This document shows positions 1-8,700 of a stretch of 64,000 bases of DNA, piece after piece. The notes beneath the pieces were generated by a model. It did no database searches. It was not told the DNA's origin and saw only the letters and a program-made list of their open reading frames with translations. Source of the DNA: Oceanobacter kriegii DSM 6294 (GTDB taxonomy: Bacteria; Pseudomonadota; Gammaproteobacteria; Pseudomonadales; Oceanobacteraceae); the NCBI RefSeq assembly GCF_000422845.1, contig NZ_KE383931.1:625366-689365 (forward strand). Reading direction: 5' to 3'. A program made the translations under genes and the position numbers. Position 1 is the stretch's first letter. Every line of letters begins with the position of its first letter.

Positions 1-431
1 TTTTGCACTGCAACCGAACGCTCGTTATAGGCCGCGCGTTCGGCTTCGTGAGTGAGGTCAATCACCCCCACTTCCGCGCGCAGCACAACGTATTGATGCA
101 GCAAATCGGACGCCTGTTGGCGGTATTCATCCGGTAGCAGTTTTACCCGCAACATGGTGGTACCAATGGCGTTGGCTTCGTCGATTACCGCCATGCTGCG
201 AGCATCAAAACGCTGCATCGACATGCTGAAAGTAAAGCCCAGCAGCAGCGCCAGCAGGCCCAAAATACTGCCTTGAATGGAGCCCGTCATGGCTTTCACT
301 TCATCGTCGGTATTGGCCTGAACAAAGCGCCCGGCGCGGAAGCCCAATTCGTTAAACACCACGATGGCGACAAACAACACCACAGCAATGGTGACGCTGC
401 TAACACTGTAGAGCAGTTCGGTAGATGGCAT
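1..431 (-). CDS. DUF4239 (bestrophin-like) membrane protein, N-terminal part
   Basis: The gene starts inside the window and runs off its left edge; 143 residues are visible. The protein opens with a hydrophobic segment (about residues 8-26, rich in V/I/L/F). A second follows near residues 50-68 (SIQGSILGLLALLLGFTFS), then a soluble stretch with the pattern DEANAIGTT. That two-helix plus 'EANAIGTT' layout is typical of the DUF4239 family of inner-membrane proteins, whose function is not established. The start ATG (complement of 429-431) has only a weak ribosome site. No partner gene is visible on this side; the next gene downstream lies outside the window. Family assignment is by recognition of the pattern and is fairly confident; function is unknown. 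Confidence 0.72.
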   Translation of the reverse strand, partial: MPSTELLYSVSSVTIAVVLFVAIVVFNELGFRAGRFVQANTDDEVKAMTGSIQGSILGLLALLLGFTFSMSMQRFDARSMAVIDEANAIGTTMLRVKLLPDEYRQQASDLLHQYVVLRAEVGVIDLTHEAERAAYNERSVAVQ

Positions 432-599
432 GGATGAGTCCGATAAAAAGGATTGGAGAAGAGAGAAGAGAAAACAGATGCAAGCGGGGCACTTTATAAA
501 CCCGCTTTTACGGCAAGTGTGATCAATTTGCCAGCGTATTTTTCAGGTTGGGAGTCTCCAGGTTCACGGTTTTCAGATTAAGAGACCGCCGATTAAGAG

Positions 600-1064
600 T
601 CATCGGCCGAAAACCATAGGCTGAAAGCCAATGCCATCTTTCATTCCCGCTTCACCGTTTATCTGAAAGCCGAGCTTTTGGTATACGGGCACTGCAAACA
701 ACGACGAACGCAGTGAGTACTGGCTAACCAGTGGTTGACGCTCCAGCACGGAATTCCAAAGCAAGCGAGCAATACCTTGGCCATGAGCATACTCGGCAAC
801 GAACAAGTGATAGAGATGGGATCTTTGTTTAACCGAAATATAGCCAACAATCTTGCCCGCTTGTTCGTTCACCAGATTGAGATAATCCGGGTCGCTGATA
901 CGTACTTCGAACGCCGTAACGGTTATGGTTTCGGCAAACCACTCGGGCAGTGGTCTTTGTGAGCCCTCAGGGTCAACCGGCTCTTGAAGATAAAAATGCG
1001 CCAACGAGCCAACCAATTCTGAAAGGGCTTCGGCATCACTGGCGGCAGCAGTTCTAATCGTCAT
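600..1064 (-). CDS. GNAT family N-acetyltransferase
   Basis: A 154-residue protein of normal GNAT length that should transfer an acetyl group from acetyl-CoA to an unknown amine. The N-terminus (MTIRTAAASDAEAL) is the usual first strand and helix. Residues near 91-102 carry the acetyl-CoA pyrophosphate-binding motif A (VAEYAHGQGIARLL, matching Q/RxxGxG/A). The C-terminal part (VPVYQKLGFQ) matches the motif B region of the fold, with the usual 'Y-x-K-x-GF' signature. An AAGGA ribosome site sits seven bases before the ATG. The gene stands alone between unrelated genes on the same strand, so context gives no substrate. Confidence 0.86.
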   Translation of the reverse strand: MTIRTAAASDAEALSELVGSLAHFYLQEPVDPEGSQRPLPEWFAETITVTAFEVRISDPDYLNLVNEQAGKIVGYISVKQRSHLYHLFVAEYAHGQGIARLLWNSVLERQPLVSQYSLRSSLFAVPVYQKLGFQINGEAGMKDGIGFQPMVFGR

Positions 1065-1181
1065 ACATCATCCTTGAATGTCACCATTCAGCGCAGAAAA
1101 TAGAAACGCTTATGCGCTCTAACCGCACGGTGCCAGTGAGTACTTCCTGTACATAACAGTGGTCACCTATGAGGTGATAGC

Positions 1182-1586
1182 TCAGTAACTCAGCGAGTTA
1201 TCGTCACACCACTCTTTAATCGCTTCGCGGGTTTCCTGATCTACATATTGGTGCCAGCGTTCCAGTGCCCCGATGTTGTCCAGATGCGCATTGAACTTTG
1301 AATAAGCACCTTTTTTGGAAAAGAAGCCACTGATACGGTCGAACTCGTCCGGCAGTTCTGCTCGTACAAAGCGGAACACCAGGGACGTGCCCAAATCAAA
1401 GTCCTCCTTATGTGGCACTTCAAGGTAGCGGTCACTGCCCAGATCATCCGGCACTTCGGTATCTATGCCATCGCAAATGTAGTAGACCGCACCAGTATTG
1501 GTATCCACATAGCCTTTCGCTTCTCCAGAAGGATCAGCCGATACCAAATCAATCGCGTATTCCAGTTCTTCCAGATTTACTTTCAT
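1182..1586 (-). CDS. UPF0158 family protein
   Basis: A soluble acidic protein of 134 residues beginning MKVNLEELEYAIDLVS. It contains the family's strand pattern around YVDTNTGAVYYICDG and LEVPHKEDFDLG, and a C-terminal segment ALERWHQYVDQETREAIKEWCDDN. These are hallmarks of UPF0158 proteins, which have no settled function. An upstream in-frame ATG (1647-1649) exists. The start at 1586 is preferred because AGGGA lies just ahead of it and because family members start at this residue. The gene is divergent from the regulator/azlCD operon, so its promoter probably shares the 1587-1777 region with that operon's operators. Confidence 0.78.
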   Translation of the reverse strand: MKVNLEELEYAIDLVSADPSGEAKGYVDTNTGAVYYICDGIDTEVPDDLGSDRYLEVPHKEDFDLGTSLVFRFVRAELPDEFDRISGFFSKKGAYSKFNAHLDNIGALERWHQYVDQETREAIKEWCDDNSLSY

Positions 1587-1690
1587 GTTGTCCCTGTTTA
1601 TCCATGGGCGTCTTTCAAACCGAGCTCGATGATAAGCCGCCTGCGGCATACAGAAAAGCAGCGGTTGACTTCCTGCTCAACCCCGGATAA

Positions 1691-1725
1691 AACGTTCGAT
1701 ATATAGAACGTTCTTTTTATAGAAC
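1691..1725. promoter_or_regulatory. tandem GTTC/GAAC operator sites before the XRE-azlCD operon
   Basis: The bases at 1691-1697 (AACGTTC) and 1706-1712 (GAACGTT) form a perfect 7-bp inverted repeat around an 8-base A/T spacer. AGAACGTTCT at 1705-1714 is itself a perfect palindrome. GTTCT at 1710-1714 pairs with AGAAC at 1721-1725 across six bases. These overlapping arms lie 50-85 bp before the regulator gene. The inference is that the XRE-cupin regulator binds here and controls its own operon. No -35/-10 pair is obvious. Confidence 0.55.
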
Positions 1726-1777
1726 ACACTGCTGACCCAAAGCTAACCGAGCAAATCGCTTCCCGAAAGGCCATTCA

Positions 1778-2332
1778 ATGGAAAAACCCAACTTCGCCAC
1801 ACTTGGCCAAAACCTGCAATCACTGCGGTTGGCTCAAGGCTTATCGCTGTCGCAGCTGGCTGCTAATGCCGGTATCGCCAAGTCCAACTTGTCGCGCATC
1901 GAACAAGGGGAAGGCAACCCCACCATTGAAACCATCTGGCGGCTGGCGATGCAGCTGAATGTGCCGTTCAGCGATTTGATCGCAAGGGCCGACATGGCCT
2001 GGGGAGAAAACGGCGTTCAGGTGCGATTGATTGATCAGGGCACGGATAACCCGCGGGTGGATGTGTATTGGATGTATTGTGCACCTCACAGTGTGCGGGA
2101 GTCTGAACCCCACTTTGCCGGTACGGTGGAGTCCGTGACCATGGTCAGCGGCGAGGTGAATGCGGGCAACACCGGCGAATTACAAACCCTGCGCGCGGGC
2201 GACACCTACACTTTTGACGCCTCGCGGCCGCACAAATACCAGACCGACGAACTGTGGGCGACCATGATGGTGGTGGTCACCTACCCGAAAAACGAGCGGC
2301 AACCGGCCCCTCTAACGAGCGATAGCGAATGA
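1778..2332 (+). CDS. XRE-family HTH regulator with C-terminal cupin domain
   Basis: A 184-residue transcription factor. Residues about 8-62 are a Cro/C1-type helix-turn-helix (LRLAQGLSLSQLAANAGIAKSNLSRIEQGEGNPTIETIWRLA). Residues about 100-175 form a small beta-rich cupin (ESVTMVSGEVNAG, LRAGDTYTFDASRPHKYQT) that in such regulators senses a small ligand. AAAGG precedes the ATG by a suitable distance. The stop overlaps the azlC start (ATGA), so regulator and exporter are translationally coupled. In this family the regulator next to azlCD usually controls amino-acid export. That it represses through the GTTC/GAAC sites at 1691-1725 is inferred from position only. Confidence 0.88.
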   Translation: MEKPNFATLGQNLQSLRLAQGLSLSQLAANAGIAKSNLSRIEQGEGNPTIETIWRLAMQLNVPFSDLIARADMAWGENGVQVRLIDQGTDNPRVDVYWMYCAPHSVRESEPHFAGTVESVTMVSGEVNAGNTGELQTLRAGDTYTFDASRPHKYQTDELWATMMVVVTYPKNERQPAPLTSDSE

Positions 2333-3072
2333 ACATATCCGAAGCAACGCCGCCGGGTTCCGCCTGGAAGCAAGGGCTGAAAGACGCACTGCCCCTGTTG
2401 GGCGCATATATCCCCATCGCGATTTCGTTTGGTTTGATTTCCATTCAGTCCGGCTTTGGCGTACTGGAAACCATTTTAATCTCGGTATTTATTTACGCTG
2501 GCGCGTCGCAGTTTTTGTTTGTGGCAATGGTCGCCTCCGGTTCGCCTTTATGGTTGGTGGTGATCATGACCTTGCTGATCAACGCCCGCCATGTGCTGTA
2601 CGCACCGAATATCACAGCGTATCTGGGCACCGACAAACGCTGGATTCCGTTGATGCATTGTTTAACCGACCAGATTTTCGCGCTGTCGCTGACCATTTTG
2701 CCGAAGCTTGCGCCGCAAGATCGTATGGCCTGGTACACCAGTGCGGCGCTGCTGGCCTGGTTCAGCTGGATTGCCGGCACTGCGATTGGTGCTATCGCCG
2801 GCGACGAGTTGACCCAGCGCTGGCCGTTAATTAACGACGTGCTGCCGTTTGCCCTGCCCGCGCTGTTTTTGGTGCTGGTTGCCCCACGCTGTACCAACCT
2901 CGTATGGACTGCGGCTTTGGCCTGCGCCGCGGTGCTGGCATTGGTGGTGAAGTTGCTGGGCTATCCGAATGTGGCCATTCCGCTGGCCGCCATCGCTGGC
3001 GCCCTGGTGTTCCACGCGATGAAGCCTCGCCTGCCATCAGACGATGCTCAGCCGACGGAGGCAAAACCATGA
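2329..3072 (+). CDS. azlC: AzlC family branched-chain amino-acid exporter, large subunit
   Basis: A 247-residue polytopic inner-membrane protein with the AzlC/YgaZ pattern: GAYIPIAISFGLIS in the first helix, YAGASQFLFVAM in the next, then LLINARHVLYA, and a run of hydrophobic helices to about residue 235. Together with the small AzlD partner it forms an exporter, known for valine/branched-chain or azaleucine efflux in other bacteria. The start overlaps the regulator's stop by four bases and its stop overlaps azlD by four bases, making a tightly coupled three-gene operon. Substrate specificity cannot be read from the sequence. Confidence 0.92.
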   Translation: MNISEATPPGSAWKQGLKDALPLLGAYIPIAISFGLISIQSGFGVLETILISVFIYAGASQFLFVAMVASGSPLWLVVIMTLLINARHVLYAPNITAYLGTDKRWIPLMHCLTDQIFALSLTILPKLAPQDRMAWYTSAALLAWFSWIAGTAIGAIAGDELTQRWPLINDVLPFALPALFLVLVAPRCTNLVWTAALACAAVLALVVKLLGYPNVAIPLAAIAGALVFHAMKPRLPSDDAQPTEAKP

Positions 3073-3407
3073 GTACAGAGATTTGGCTAACGCTGGTGAG
3101 CATTGCCGTCGGCACTTACCTGATTCGTGTGGTGCCGTATGTGTGGATGCAGCGCAAACAGGCGCGCAGCCACAACGAAGGCATGATGGCCGATACGCCC
3201 GACTGGCTGACGGTGATGGGGCCTGCAATGATTGCCGCCATGTTTGGCACTTCGCTGGTGCCTGCACACCCGACGCCGTTGGCGTGGATCGCCAGTGCGG
3301 TGGGCATCATCGCCACCTTGTTGGTGTGGCGCAAAACCCGTTCCATGGGGGTGCCCACGTTTGTTGGCGTGTTGGTGTTTGGGCTGGTCGAAGTGGTATT
3401 TCGCTAG
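3069..3407 (+). CDS. azlD: AzlD family branched-chain amino-acid exporter, small subunit
   Basis: A 112-residue membrane protein, the normal size of AzlD/YgaH. It has an N-terminal helix (IWLTLVSIAVGTYLIRVVPYV), a central helix around VMGPAMIAAMFGTSLV, and two short C-terminal helices (AWIASAVGIIATLLVWR and VPTFVGVLVFGLVEVVF). The start is the ATG that overlaps the azlC stop (ATGA); a longer upstream reading in the same frame is only the shadow of azlC. It is the obligate partner of AzlC. Downstream lie REP-like palindromes rather than a clear intrinsic terminator. Confidence 0.9.
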   Translation: MSTEIWLTLVSIAVGTYLIRVVPYVWMQRKQARSHNEGMMADTPDWLTVMGPAMIAAMFGTSLVPAHPTPLAWIASAVGIIATLLVWRKTRSMGVPTFVGVLVFGLVEVVFR

Positions 3408-3457
3408 CCCCATCCGTTGGCCGAATTGAATTGCCCACCTTGCGCAATAGCCAACCA

Positions 3458-3481
3458 TCGCAGGCAAGCCTGCTCCTACAG
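3458..3481 (-). repeat. REP-like element, copy 1
   Basis: A 24-base element containing an imperfect palindrome (AGCAGGCTTGCCTGC core) with the head CTGTAGG. It is identical, in inverted orientation, to the copy at 49165-49188. Its form matches the extragenic palindromes with GTAGGAGC heads seen in pseudomonads. It sits just after azlD. Confidence 0.75.
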
Positions 3482-3492
3482 GGGTTATTACT

Positions 3493-3579
3493 GTAGGTCG
3501 GATAAGCTTGCGCCATCCGACAAGGGAGCGGTCAGAAACACGTCAGATGGCACCCGCTTCGCGTTTTTATCTGACCTAC
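3493..3579. repeat. paired REP-like palindromes (BIME-like)
   Basis: Two hairpins face each other. The first is GTAGGTCGGAT...ATCCGAC at 3493-3521. The second is GTCAGAT...ATCTGACCTAC at 3542-3579. The outer GTAGGTC and GACCTAC ends are inverted copies, so the whole block can fold as one long cruciform. This is the layout of bacterial interspersed mosaic elements. It has a different sequence from the neighbouring REP at 3458. Confidence 0.65.
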
Positions 3580-3596
3580 GGGGATAGCGAATATCA

Positions 3597-3815
3597 TTAT
3601 TCCCCGGCCAATACGATCTTGTATTGCTCGCCGAAGATTTCGATGACGTCGCCGTTGAGGATTTTCTTGCGCTTCTGGGTTTCCAGCTCGCCGTTCAACA
3701 GCACTTCGCCGTTTTCGATCATCAGCTTGGCTTCACCACCACTGGAGGCAATATTTTCGAATTTGAGGATTTTGAACAGTTCAACCGGCTCGCGGGTGAT
3801 GATGATGTCTTGCAT
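3597..3815 (-). CDS. RNA-binding S4-domain protein (YbcJ-like)
   Basis: A 72-residue protein consisting almost wholly of one S4 RNA-binding fold. It reads EPVELFKILKFENIASSGGEAKLMIENGEVLLNGE followed by RKKILNGDVIEIFGEQYKIV. The 'SGGEAK-x-x-I-x-x-G-x-V-x-VNG' signature is that of the YbcJ/YaaA-type single-domain S4 proteins thought to bind structured RNA. The start at 3815 (MQDIIITREP) was chosen over an upstream ATG at 3848 because family members begin here and GGA lies upstream. The 13-bp tandem repeat at 3852-3903 lies directly ahead of the gene. Confidence 0.82.
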   Translation of the reverse strand: MQDIIITREPVELFKILKFENIASSGGEAKLMIENGEVLLNGELETQKRKKILNGDVIEIFGEQYKIVLAGE

Positions 3816-3851
3816 GGGGTATCCATTAGAAAATTGGTGGCAGCGCAATGT

Positions 3852-3903
3852 CGTGACGAATACTCGTGACGAATACTCGTGGTGAATAGACGTGGCGAAT
3901 AGC
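3852..3903. repeat. 13-bp tandem repeat, four copies
   Basis: Units at 3852-3864 and 3865-3877 are identical (CGTGACGAATACT). Units at 3878-3890 and 3891-3903 are diverged (CGTGGTGAATAGA and CGTGGCGAATAGC). The array lies 37 bp upstream of the S4-domain gene start, in its likely leader or promoter. Confidence 0.85.
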
Positions 3904-4014
3904 AGAGGTTTGGCCCTCAGAAGAAGTCGGGCTGCCCTGAATAAGCGGGATGATAGCAGCTAAATGCGGGAACCCGCGCGGCTGTTTTGTGGTTAGCTGT
4001 TAAACGGCAGGCAT

Positions 4015-4045
4015 AAAAAACGGGAGCAAAGATAGCTCCCGTTTT
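4015..4045 (-). terminator. intrinsic terminator after argG
   Basis: CGGGAGC (4021-4027) pairs with GCTCCCG (4035-4041) across a 7-base loop. Six A on the left give a U-run for minus-strand transcripts leaving argG, and TTTT on the right makes it usable from the other strand too. Confidence 0.85.
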
Positions 4046-4126
4046 CATCTATCAGACAGATTCATTACCACGCAGAGCGTGGGAACGAGGCGTCAGACCT
4101 CTGACTTCAGACGTCTGACACTGTTA

Positions 4127-5344
4127 TCACAGCATGCCACGGCCTTTCTTGGCAGCGGTACGCAGACGCAGGGCGTTCAGCTTGATGAAGCCTTCTGCAT
4201 CTTTTTGGTCGTATGCGCCAGCATCGTCTTCGAAGGTCGCGATGGCCTCGTCGAACAGGCTGTCTTCTGACTGACGGCCAACAACGATCACGTTGCCTTT
4301 GTACAGTTTCAGACGTACGTCGCCGTTAACCACTTTCTGGGTTTCGTCGATGGCCGCTTGCAGCATCTGACGCTCTGGAGACCACCAGTAGCCGTTGTAG
4401 ATCAACTCGGCGTACTTAGGCATCAGGGAGTCTTTCAGGTGAGCCGCTTCGCGGTCCAGAGTGATGGACTCAATCGCACGGTGTGCTTTCAGCAGTACGG
4501 TACCCGCTGGGGTTTCGTAGCAGCCGCGAGCTTTCATACCCACGTAACGGTTTTCAACGATGTCGGTACGACCGATACCGTTGGCGCCCGCCAGCTTGTT
4601 CAGCTCTTCCATGATGGTGGCTGGAGACTTCTCAACACCGTCGATGGCGTACGCGTCACCGTTTTTGAAGCTCAAAGTGATGTAGGTTGCTTCGTCCGGA
4701 GCATTCTCTGGAGAAACAGACCACAGCCACATGTCTTCTTCTGGCTCTGCCCATGGATCTTCGATCAGGTCGCCTTCGTAGGAGATGTGCAGCAGGTTGG
4801 CATCCATGGAGTATGGAGACTTCTTGCCTTTCTTCTTCTCTACGTGGATGTTGTGCTCATCACAGTAGGCCATCAGTTTTTCGCGGGAGTTCAGATCCCA
4901 CTCACGCCATGGCGCGATCACTTTTACGCCTGGCTTCAGCGCGTAGGCACCCAGTTCGAAACGAACCTGGTCGTTACCTTTACCAGTCGCACCGTGAGCA
5001 ATGGCATCGGCACCGGTTTCGTTGGCGATTTCGATCAGACGCTTGGAGATCAGTGGACGCGCGATAGAGGTACCCAGCAGGTACTCACCTTCGTAGATGG
5101 TGTTGGCGCGGAACATCGGGAATACGAAATCACGAGCGAATTCTTCACGCAGGTCATCAATGTAGATTTCCTTGATGCCCAGGGCTTCAGCCTTGGCGCG
5201 TGCAGGTTCAACTTCTTCACCCTGACCCAGGTCGGCAGTGAAAGTTACCACTTCGCAGTTGTATTCGGTTTGCAGCCACTTGGCGATTACGGACGTGTCC
5301 AGACCGCCAGAATAGGCCAGCACCACTTTTTTGATGTCTGACAT
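4127..5344 (-). CDS. argG: argininosuccinate synthase
   Basis: A 405-residue cytoplasmic enzyme that joins citrulline and aspartate with ATP to give argininosuccinate in arginine biosynthesis. The N-terminus carries the PP-loop ATP-binding motif [11 protein letters not shown] (residues about 9-19). Further on are the family blocks [28 protein letters not shown] and NRYVGMKSRG-like [10 protein letters not shown]. Length equals that of the Pseudomonas enzyme. The true start is at 5344 ([14 protein letters not shown]) with GGAG upstream; the frame stays open further upstream but that part does not belong to the enzyme. A terminator follows at 4015-4045. A terminator-like hairpin sits in the leader (5417-5454), suggesting attenuation in addition to possible ArgR control. 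Confidence 0.97.
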   Translation of the reverse strand: MSDIKKVVLAYSGGLDTSVIAKWLQTEYNCEVVTFTADLGQGEEVEPARAKAEALGIKEIYIDDLREEFARDFVFPMFRANTIYEGEYLLGTSIARPLISKRLIEIANETGADAIAHGATGKGNDQVRFELGAYALKPGVKVIAPWREWDLNSREKLMAYCDEHNIHVEKKKGKKSPYSMDANLLHISYEGDLIEDPWAEPEEDMWLWSVSPENAPDEATYITLSFKNGDAYAIDGVEKSPATIMEELNKLAGANGIGRTDIVENRYVGMKARGCYETPAGTVLLKAHRAIESITLDREAAHLKDSLMPKYAELIYNGYWWSPERQMLQAAIDETQKVVNGDVRLKLYKGNVIVVGRQSEDSLFDEAIATFEDDAGAYDQKDAEGFIKLNALRLRTAAKKGRGML

Positions 5345-5416
5345 GAAATTCTCCAGATGAATTCTGCCTGTGGAAGAAACCACCAACAGGCGCCGCACCA
5401 GACGGGAACGGCCTAA

Positions 5417-5454
5417 GAAAAAGGGCAGCATTCTAACGAGATGCTGCCCTTTTA
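5417..5454 (-). promoter_or_regulatory. terminator-like hairpin in the argG leader
   Basis: AAGGGCAGCAT (5421-5431) and ATGCTGCCCTT (5441-5451) form an 11-bp perfect stem with a 9-base loop. For argG transcripts it is followed by TTTTTCTT. It lies about 75 bases ahead of the argG start, and no other minus-strand gene lies upstream for it to terminate. An attenuator role is inferred. Confidence 0.55.
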
Positions 5455-5467
5455 TCCAGCCATGACT

Positions 5468-5513
5468 ATTAAATGAATTGATCATTTAGCCAGATTTTGA
5501 CGAATTAAATTCG
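5468..5513. promoter_or_regulatory. possible ARG-box region upstream of argG
   Basis: Two AT-rich imperfect palindromes lie about 120-170 bp before argG: AAATGAATTGATCATTTAG near 5471 and CGAATTAAATTCG near 5501. They resemble the ArgR consensus TGAATAATTATTCA only loosely, so this is a weak assignment. Confidence 0.3.
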
Positions 5514-5724
5514 GATTGCGGCATAAATGATCGAATTATATCCCACACAACACCTACCAAAGGTTGTGATTTGACCAGTTATTTTTAATGCAAATATCAA
5601 CCAAAAACATGCAGCACTTCCGGCCGAATTTATTTCAGTCGCTATAATCGTCGCCCTTCAAATTCTTCTTTGTGGCTTCGGCGGTTATTCGACGAAGCAT
5701 CTCAGGTACGCCAGGAGGGCGACA

Positions 5725-8700
5725 ATGCCAGGCTTCCCACAGCTACTTGTTACTGTTTCCTTATTGTTGGCCCTCAGCGGTTGTGGCGAGGAAGCGTCAG
5801 CACCGACAACGTCGAACAACGCTGAAGCGTCCAGTGCTCAGTCCGTCCAGGCGTCCACAACGGAATCCACCAACAGCGAACCGGCTACTCACAACGACAG
5901 CCCGGAAACCAATGGCGAAAGCAGCAGCCAGATAGCTCCACTGGATGACGCCGACCGCTACGCCAATATTGAGCTGACCATCGGTGCTATTCGGGAAGCC
6001 ACCTTCGATGGCGGTAGCACGGTGGAAATCCGCTTTTCAGCGCCGCTGGATCGCAGCCGCGACCTGACCGATTTCATCCGAGTGAACAATCAACGCGCCA
6101 GTGGCGGTATTGGCTGGCTGTTTTCCGAGGACGGCAAGTCACTATTTATGACCGGTGCAGTTCCGGAAACTACTTATAAAATTAATGTCAGCCCCGGCCT
6201 GATGGCAGCATCTGGCAAACAACTGGGCCAGTCGTATGCCGATACCGTGACGACCGCCGCCGCTCCACCGGTACTGTCGTTCGCCAGTGACGGCCATGTG
6301 CTGGTACCGGGCAGTGAACAGGGCTTGCCGGTCATTACTCGCAACATCAAAGAAGCCAACGTCACCTTTATGCGGGTTAACGACAATCAAATTGCTTCGG
6401 TACTCGACCTGCTTGGCAATGGCACCCGTTCCAGCAACTACTACCTGCAAACCGTCAGCAAACACGCCGAACTGGCGTACGAGGGCCGCTTTGAATTAAC
6501 CAGCGATGACAACCGCCGCCGTCAGGTCAATCTGCCAATCAACCACATCAAGGAATTGCAGCTGCCGGGCATGTACGTGGCCGTCATGGATCAGCCCGCC
6601 AACTTCGAATACGAGCACCCTACAACCTGGTTTACCGTTACCGATCTGGGCCTGCATTTGCGCCAATACGATCACGGGGCCGAGCTGTTTGTACAAAGCC
6701 TGGCAACGACCAAAGCCGTCGCCGGTGCCCGCATCGAACGCATGACAGGTAACGGCAGTCGTACAGACATTGGCAGCACCGACAAGGAAGGTCGCTTTCA
6801 CCTTCGCAGTCGCCTGAATTCACAAGACATTCTGATTGTTCGTACAGACGAATCCGTCAGCATCCTGCCACTGAACACCACCGCGCTGGACCTGTCGGCG
6901 TTTCATTACAGCCAGCGTCCATACCGGGTGCAGAACCTGTTTATCTATGCCCCAAGAGATCTGTACCGCGGCGGCGAAACCGCCCAATTTTCCGCACTGC
7001 TGCGTGGCGACGATGGTCAGCCGGTCAAAGCTGTGCCATTGCGCGCCGACATCATTCGCCCGGACGCCCAGAAGGCCACTGAAATCAGCCTGAAACCGCA
7101 GGCTGACGGCTATTACGAGTGGCAATACGCCATTGCCGATGGCGCCATGACCGGCACCTGGCGAGTCGAAGTCGACCTGCCCGACCGCTCAACCGCGACC
7201 TATCGCTTTAAAGTGGAAGACTTTATGCCTGAGCGCATGAAGTTAAGCTGGCGACCCGCTGGGCCAACCTCCGGTACAGCCGAAGCAAGCAACCGTCACA
7301 CCGGAGCAGACGACCTGAAAATTCCAGTGTTGGGGGAATATTTGTACGGCGCTCCGGCGGCCGGAAATCGCCTCGACGTCAGCGTTGCCGTACGGCCGGA
7401 ACCGCACCCGTTTGAAGGCTGGAAAGACTACTGGTTTGGTAACACCAACCAGCGCCAATGGAATAGCCACAGCCAACAAGAGCTGGCGATGGATGAACAA
7501 GGCAAGGCTACCGTCAGCGTCGAAAACCAGTGGCCACAAGCGACCATTCCCATGGCCGTCGAACTGACGGGTAGCCTGTTTGAATCCGGTGGCCGTCCGG
7601 TCATTCGCCGCACCAAAGAAGTCTGGCTGCCAGGCAATCAGCTGCTGGGCATCAAACCGGCTTTCACAGACCATGCCCCACAAGACGGTTTGGCCGATTT
7701 CGATATCGTCCTGACCGACGGAACCGAACAGCTGTTCGACCGCACCTCTGTCAACGTCAGCCTGATGAACGTCACGCCGCGATATCACTGGCGCTACAGC
7801 AGCTCCCGGGGCTGGTACGACGAACGCGAAGAGCAGTCGGTGAAAGAGCTGTCGATGACCGTCGACCTCAACAGCAAAGCGCCACTGCGACTGCAAGTGC
7901 CGGTGGGCTGGGGCGAATACCAGTTGCTGCTTACCGACCCGGACACCGGCCTGCAAGCCATGGTGCCCTTCAAGGCTGGCGACCGATCCTACTGGTGGCG
8001 CTCCGGGTCTGAATCCGATTCTGCCCAGCCACAACAAGTGACTCTGGCATGGGATAAAAAAGGCTACCGCAGCAACGACGTCGCGGTGCTGAACATCACG
8101 CCACCGGCCGCCATCGAGCAACTGCCACAAGCCAGTTACGACGCGCTGGTGATGGTTGAAGGCGACGACCTGAAATTCTTCAAACGGGTCAGCTTGCCGA
8201 AAACCGGTGGTACGGTCGACATTCCCATTGACCCACGCTGGACCCAGCACAACCTCTACGCCAGCGTGTTGTATCTGCAACCATCAGACAACCAGCAGCG
8301 CATCACCCCAACCCGGGCGGTGGGCCTGATTCACCTGCCACTGGATCGAACTGACCGCACTCTGGAAATCAATTTGAATGCCCCGGAAAAGTGGCTGCCA
8401 AACCGCACCGTGAATGTCGATCTGGCGGTCACAGACAGCAGTGGCAAAGCGGTGTCTTCCGCCTGGGTTACCCTCGCAGCCGTCGATGTGGGCGTGTTGT
8501 CGGTATCCGGCTTTGAAACCCCGCAGCCATTCGATTTCTTTTTTGCTCCGCGTCGTTATCAGGCCGACCAATACGACCTGTACCACCAGCTGATCGACTT
8601 CAATAACAGCAAACCCGCCACCCTCAAATTTGGTGGTGACGCCGCCATGGCGCGCGGTGGTGATATGGCCCGTTCACAGGTGCAAATTGTGTCGCTGTAC

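Noticed and set aside
482-511. AAGCGGG/CCCGCTT hairpin with a short T-run
   Set aside because: The loop is 12 bases and no plus-strand gene ends here; it lies ahead of the DUF4239 gene and is not convincing as a terminator.
4358-5341. 327-codon open frame on the plus strand across argG
   Set aside because: It is antisense to a certain argG, has no recognisable domain, and reflects codon bias of the real gene.
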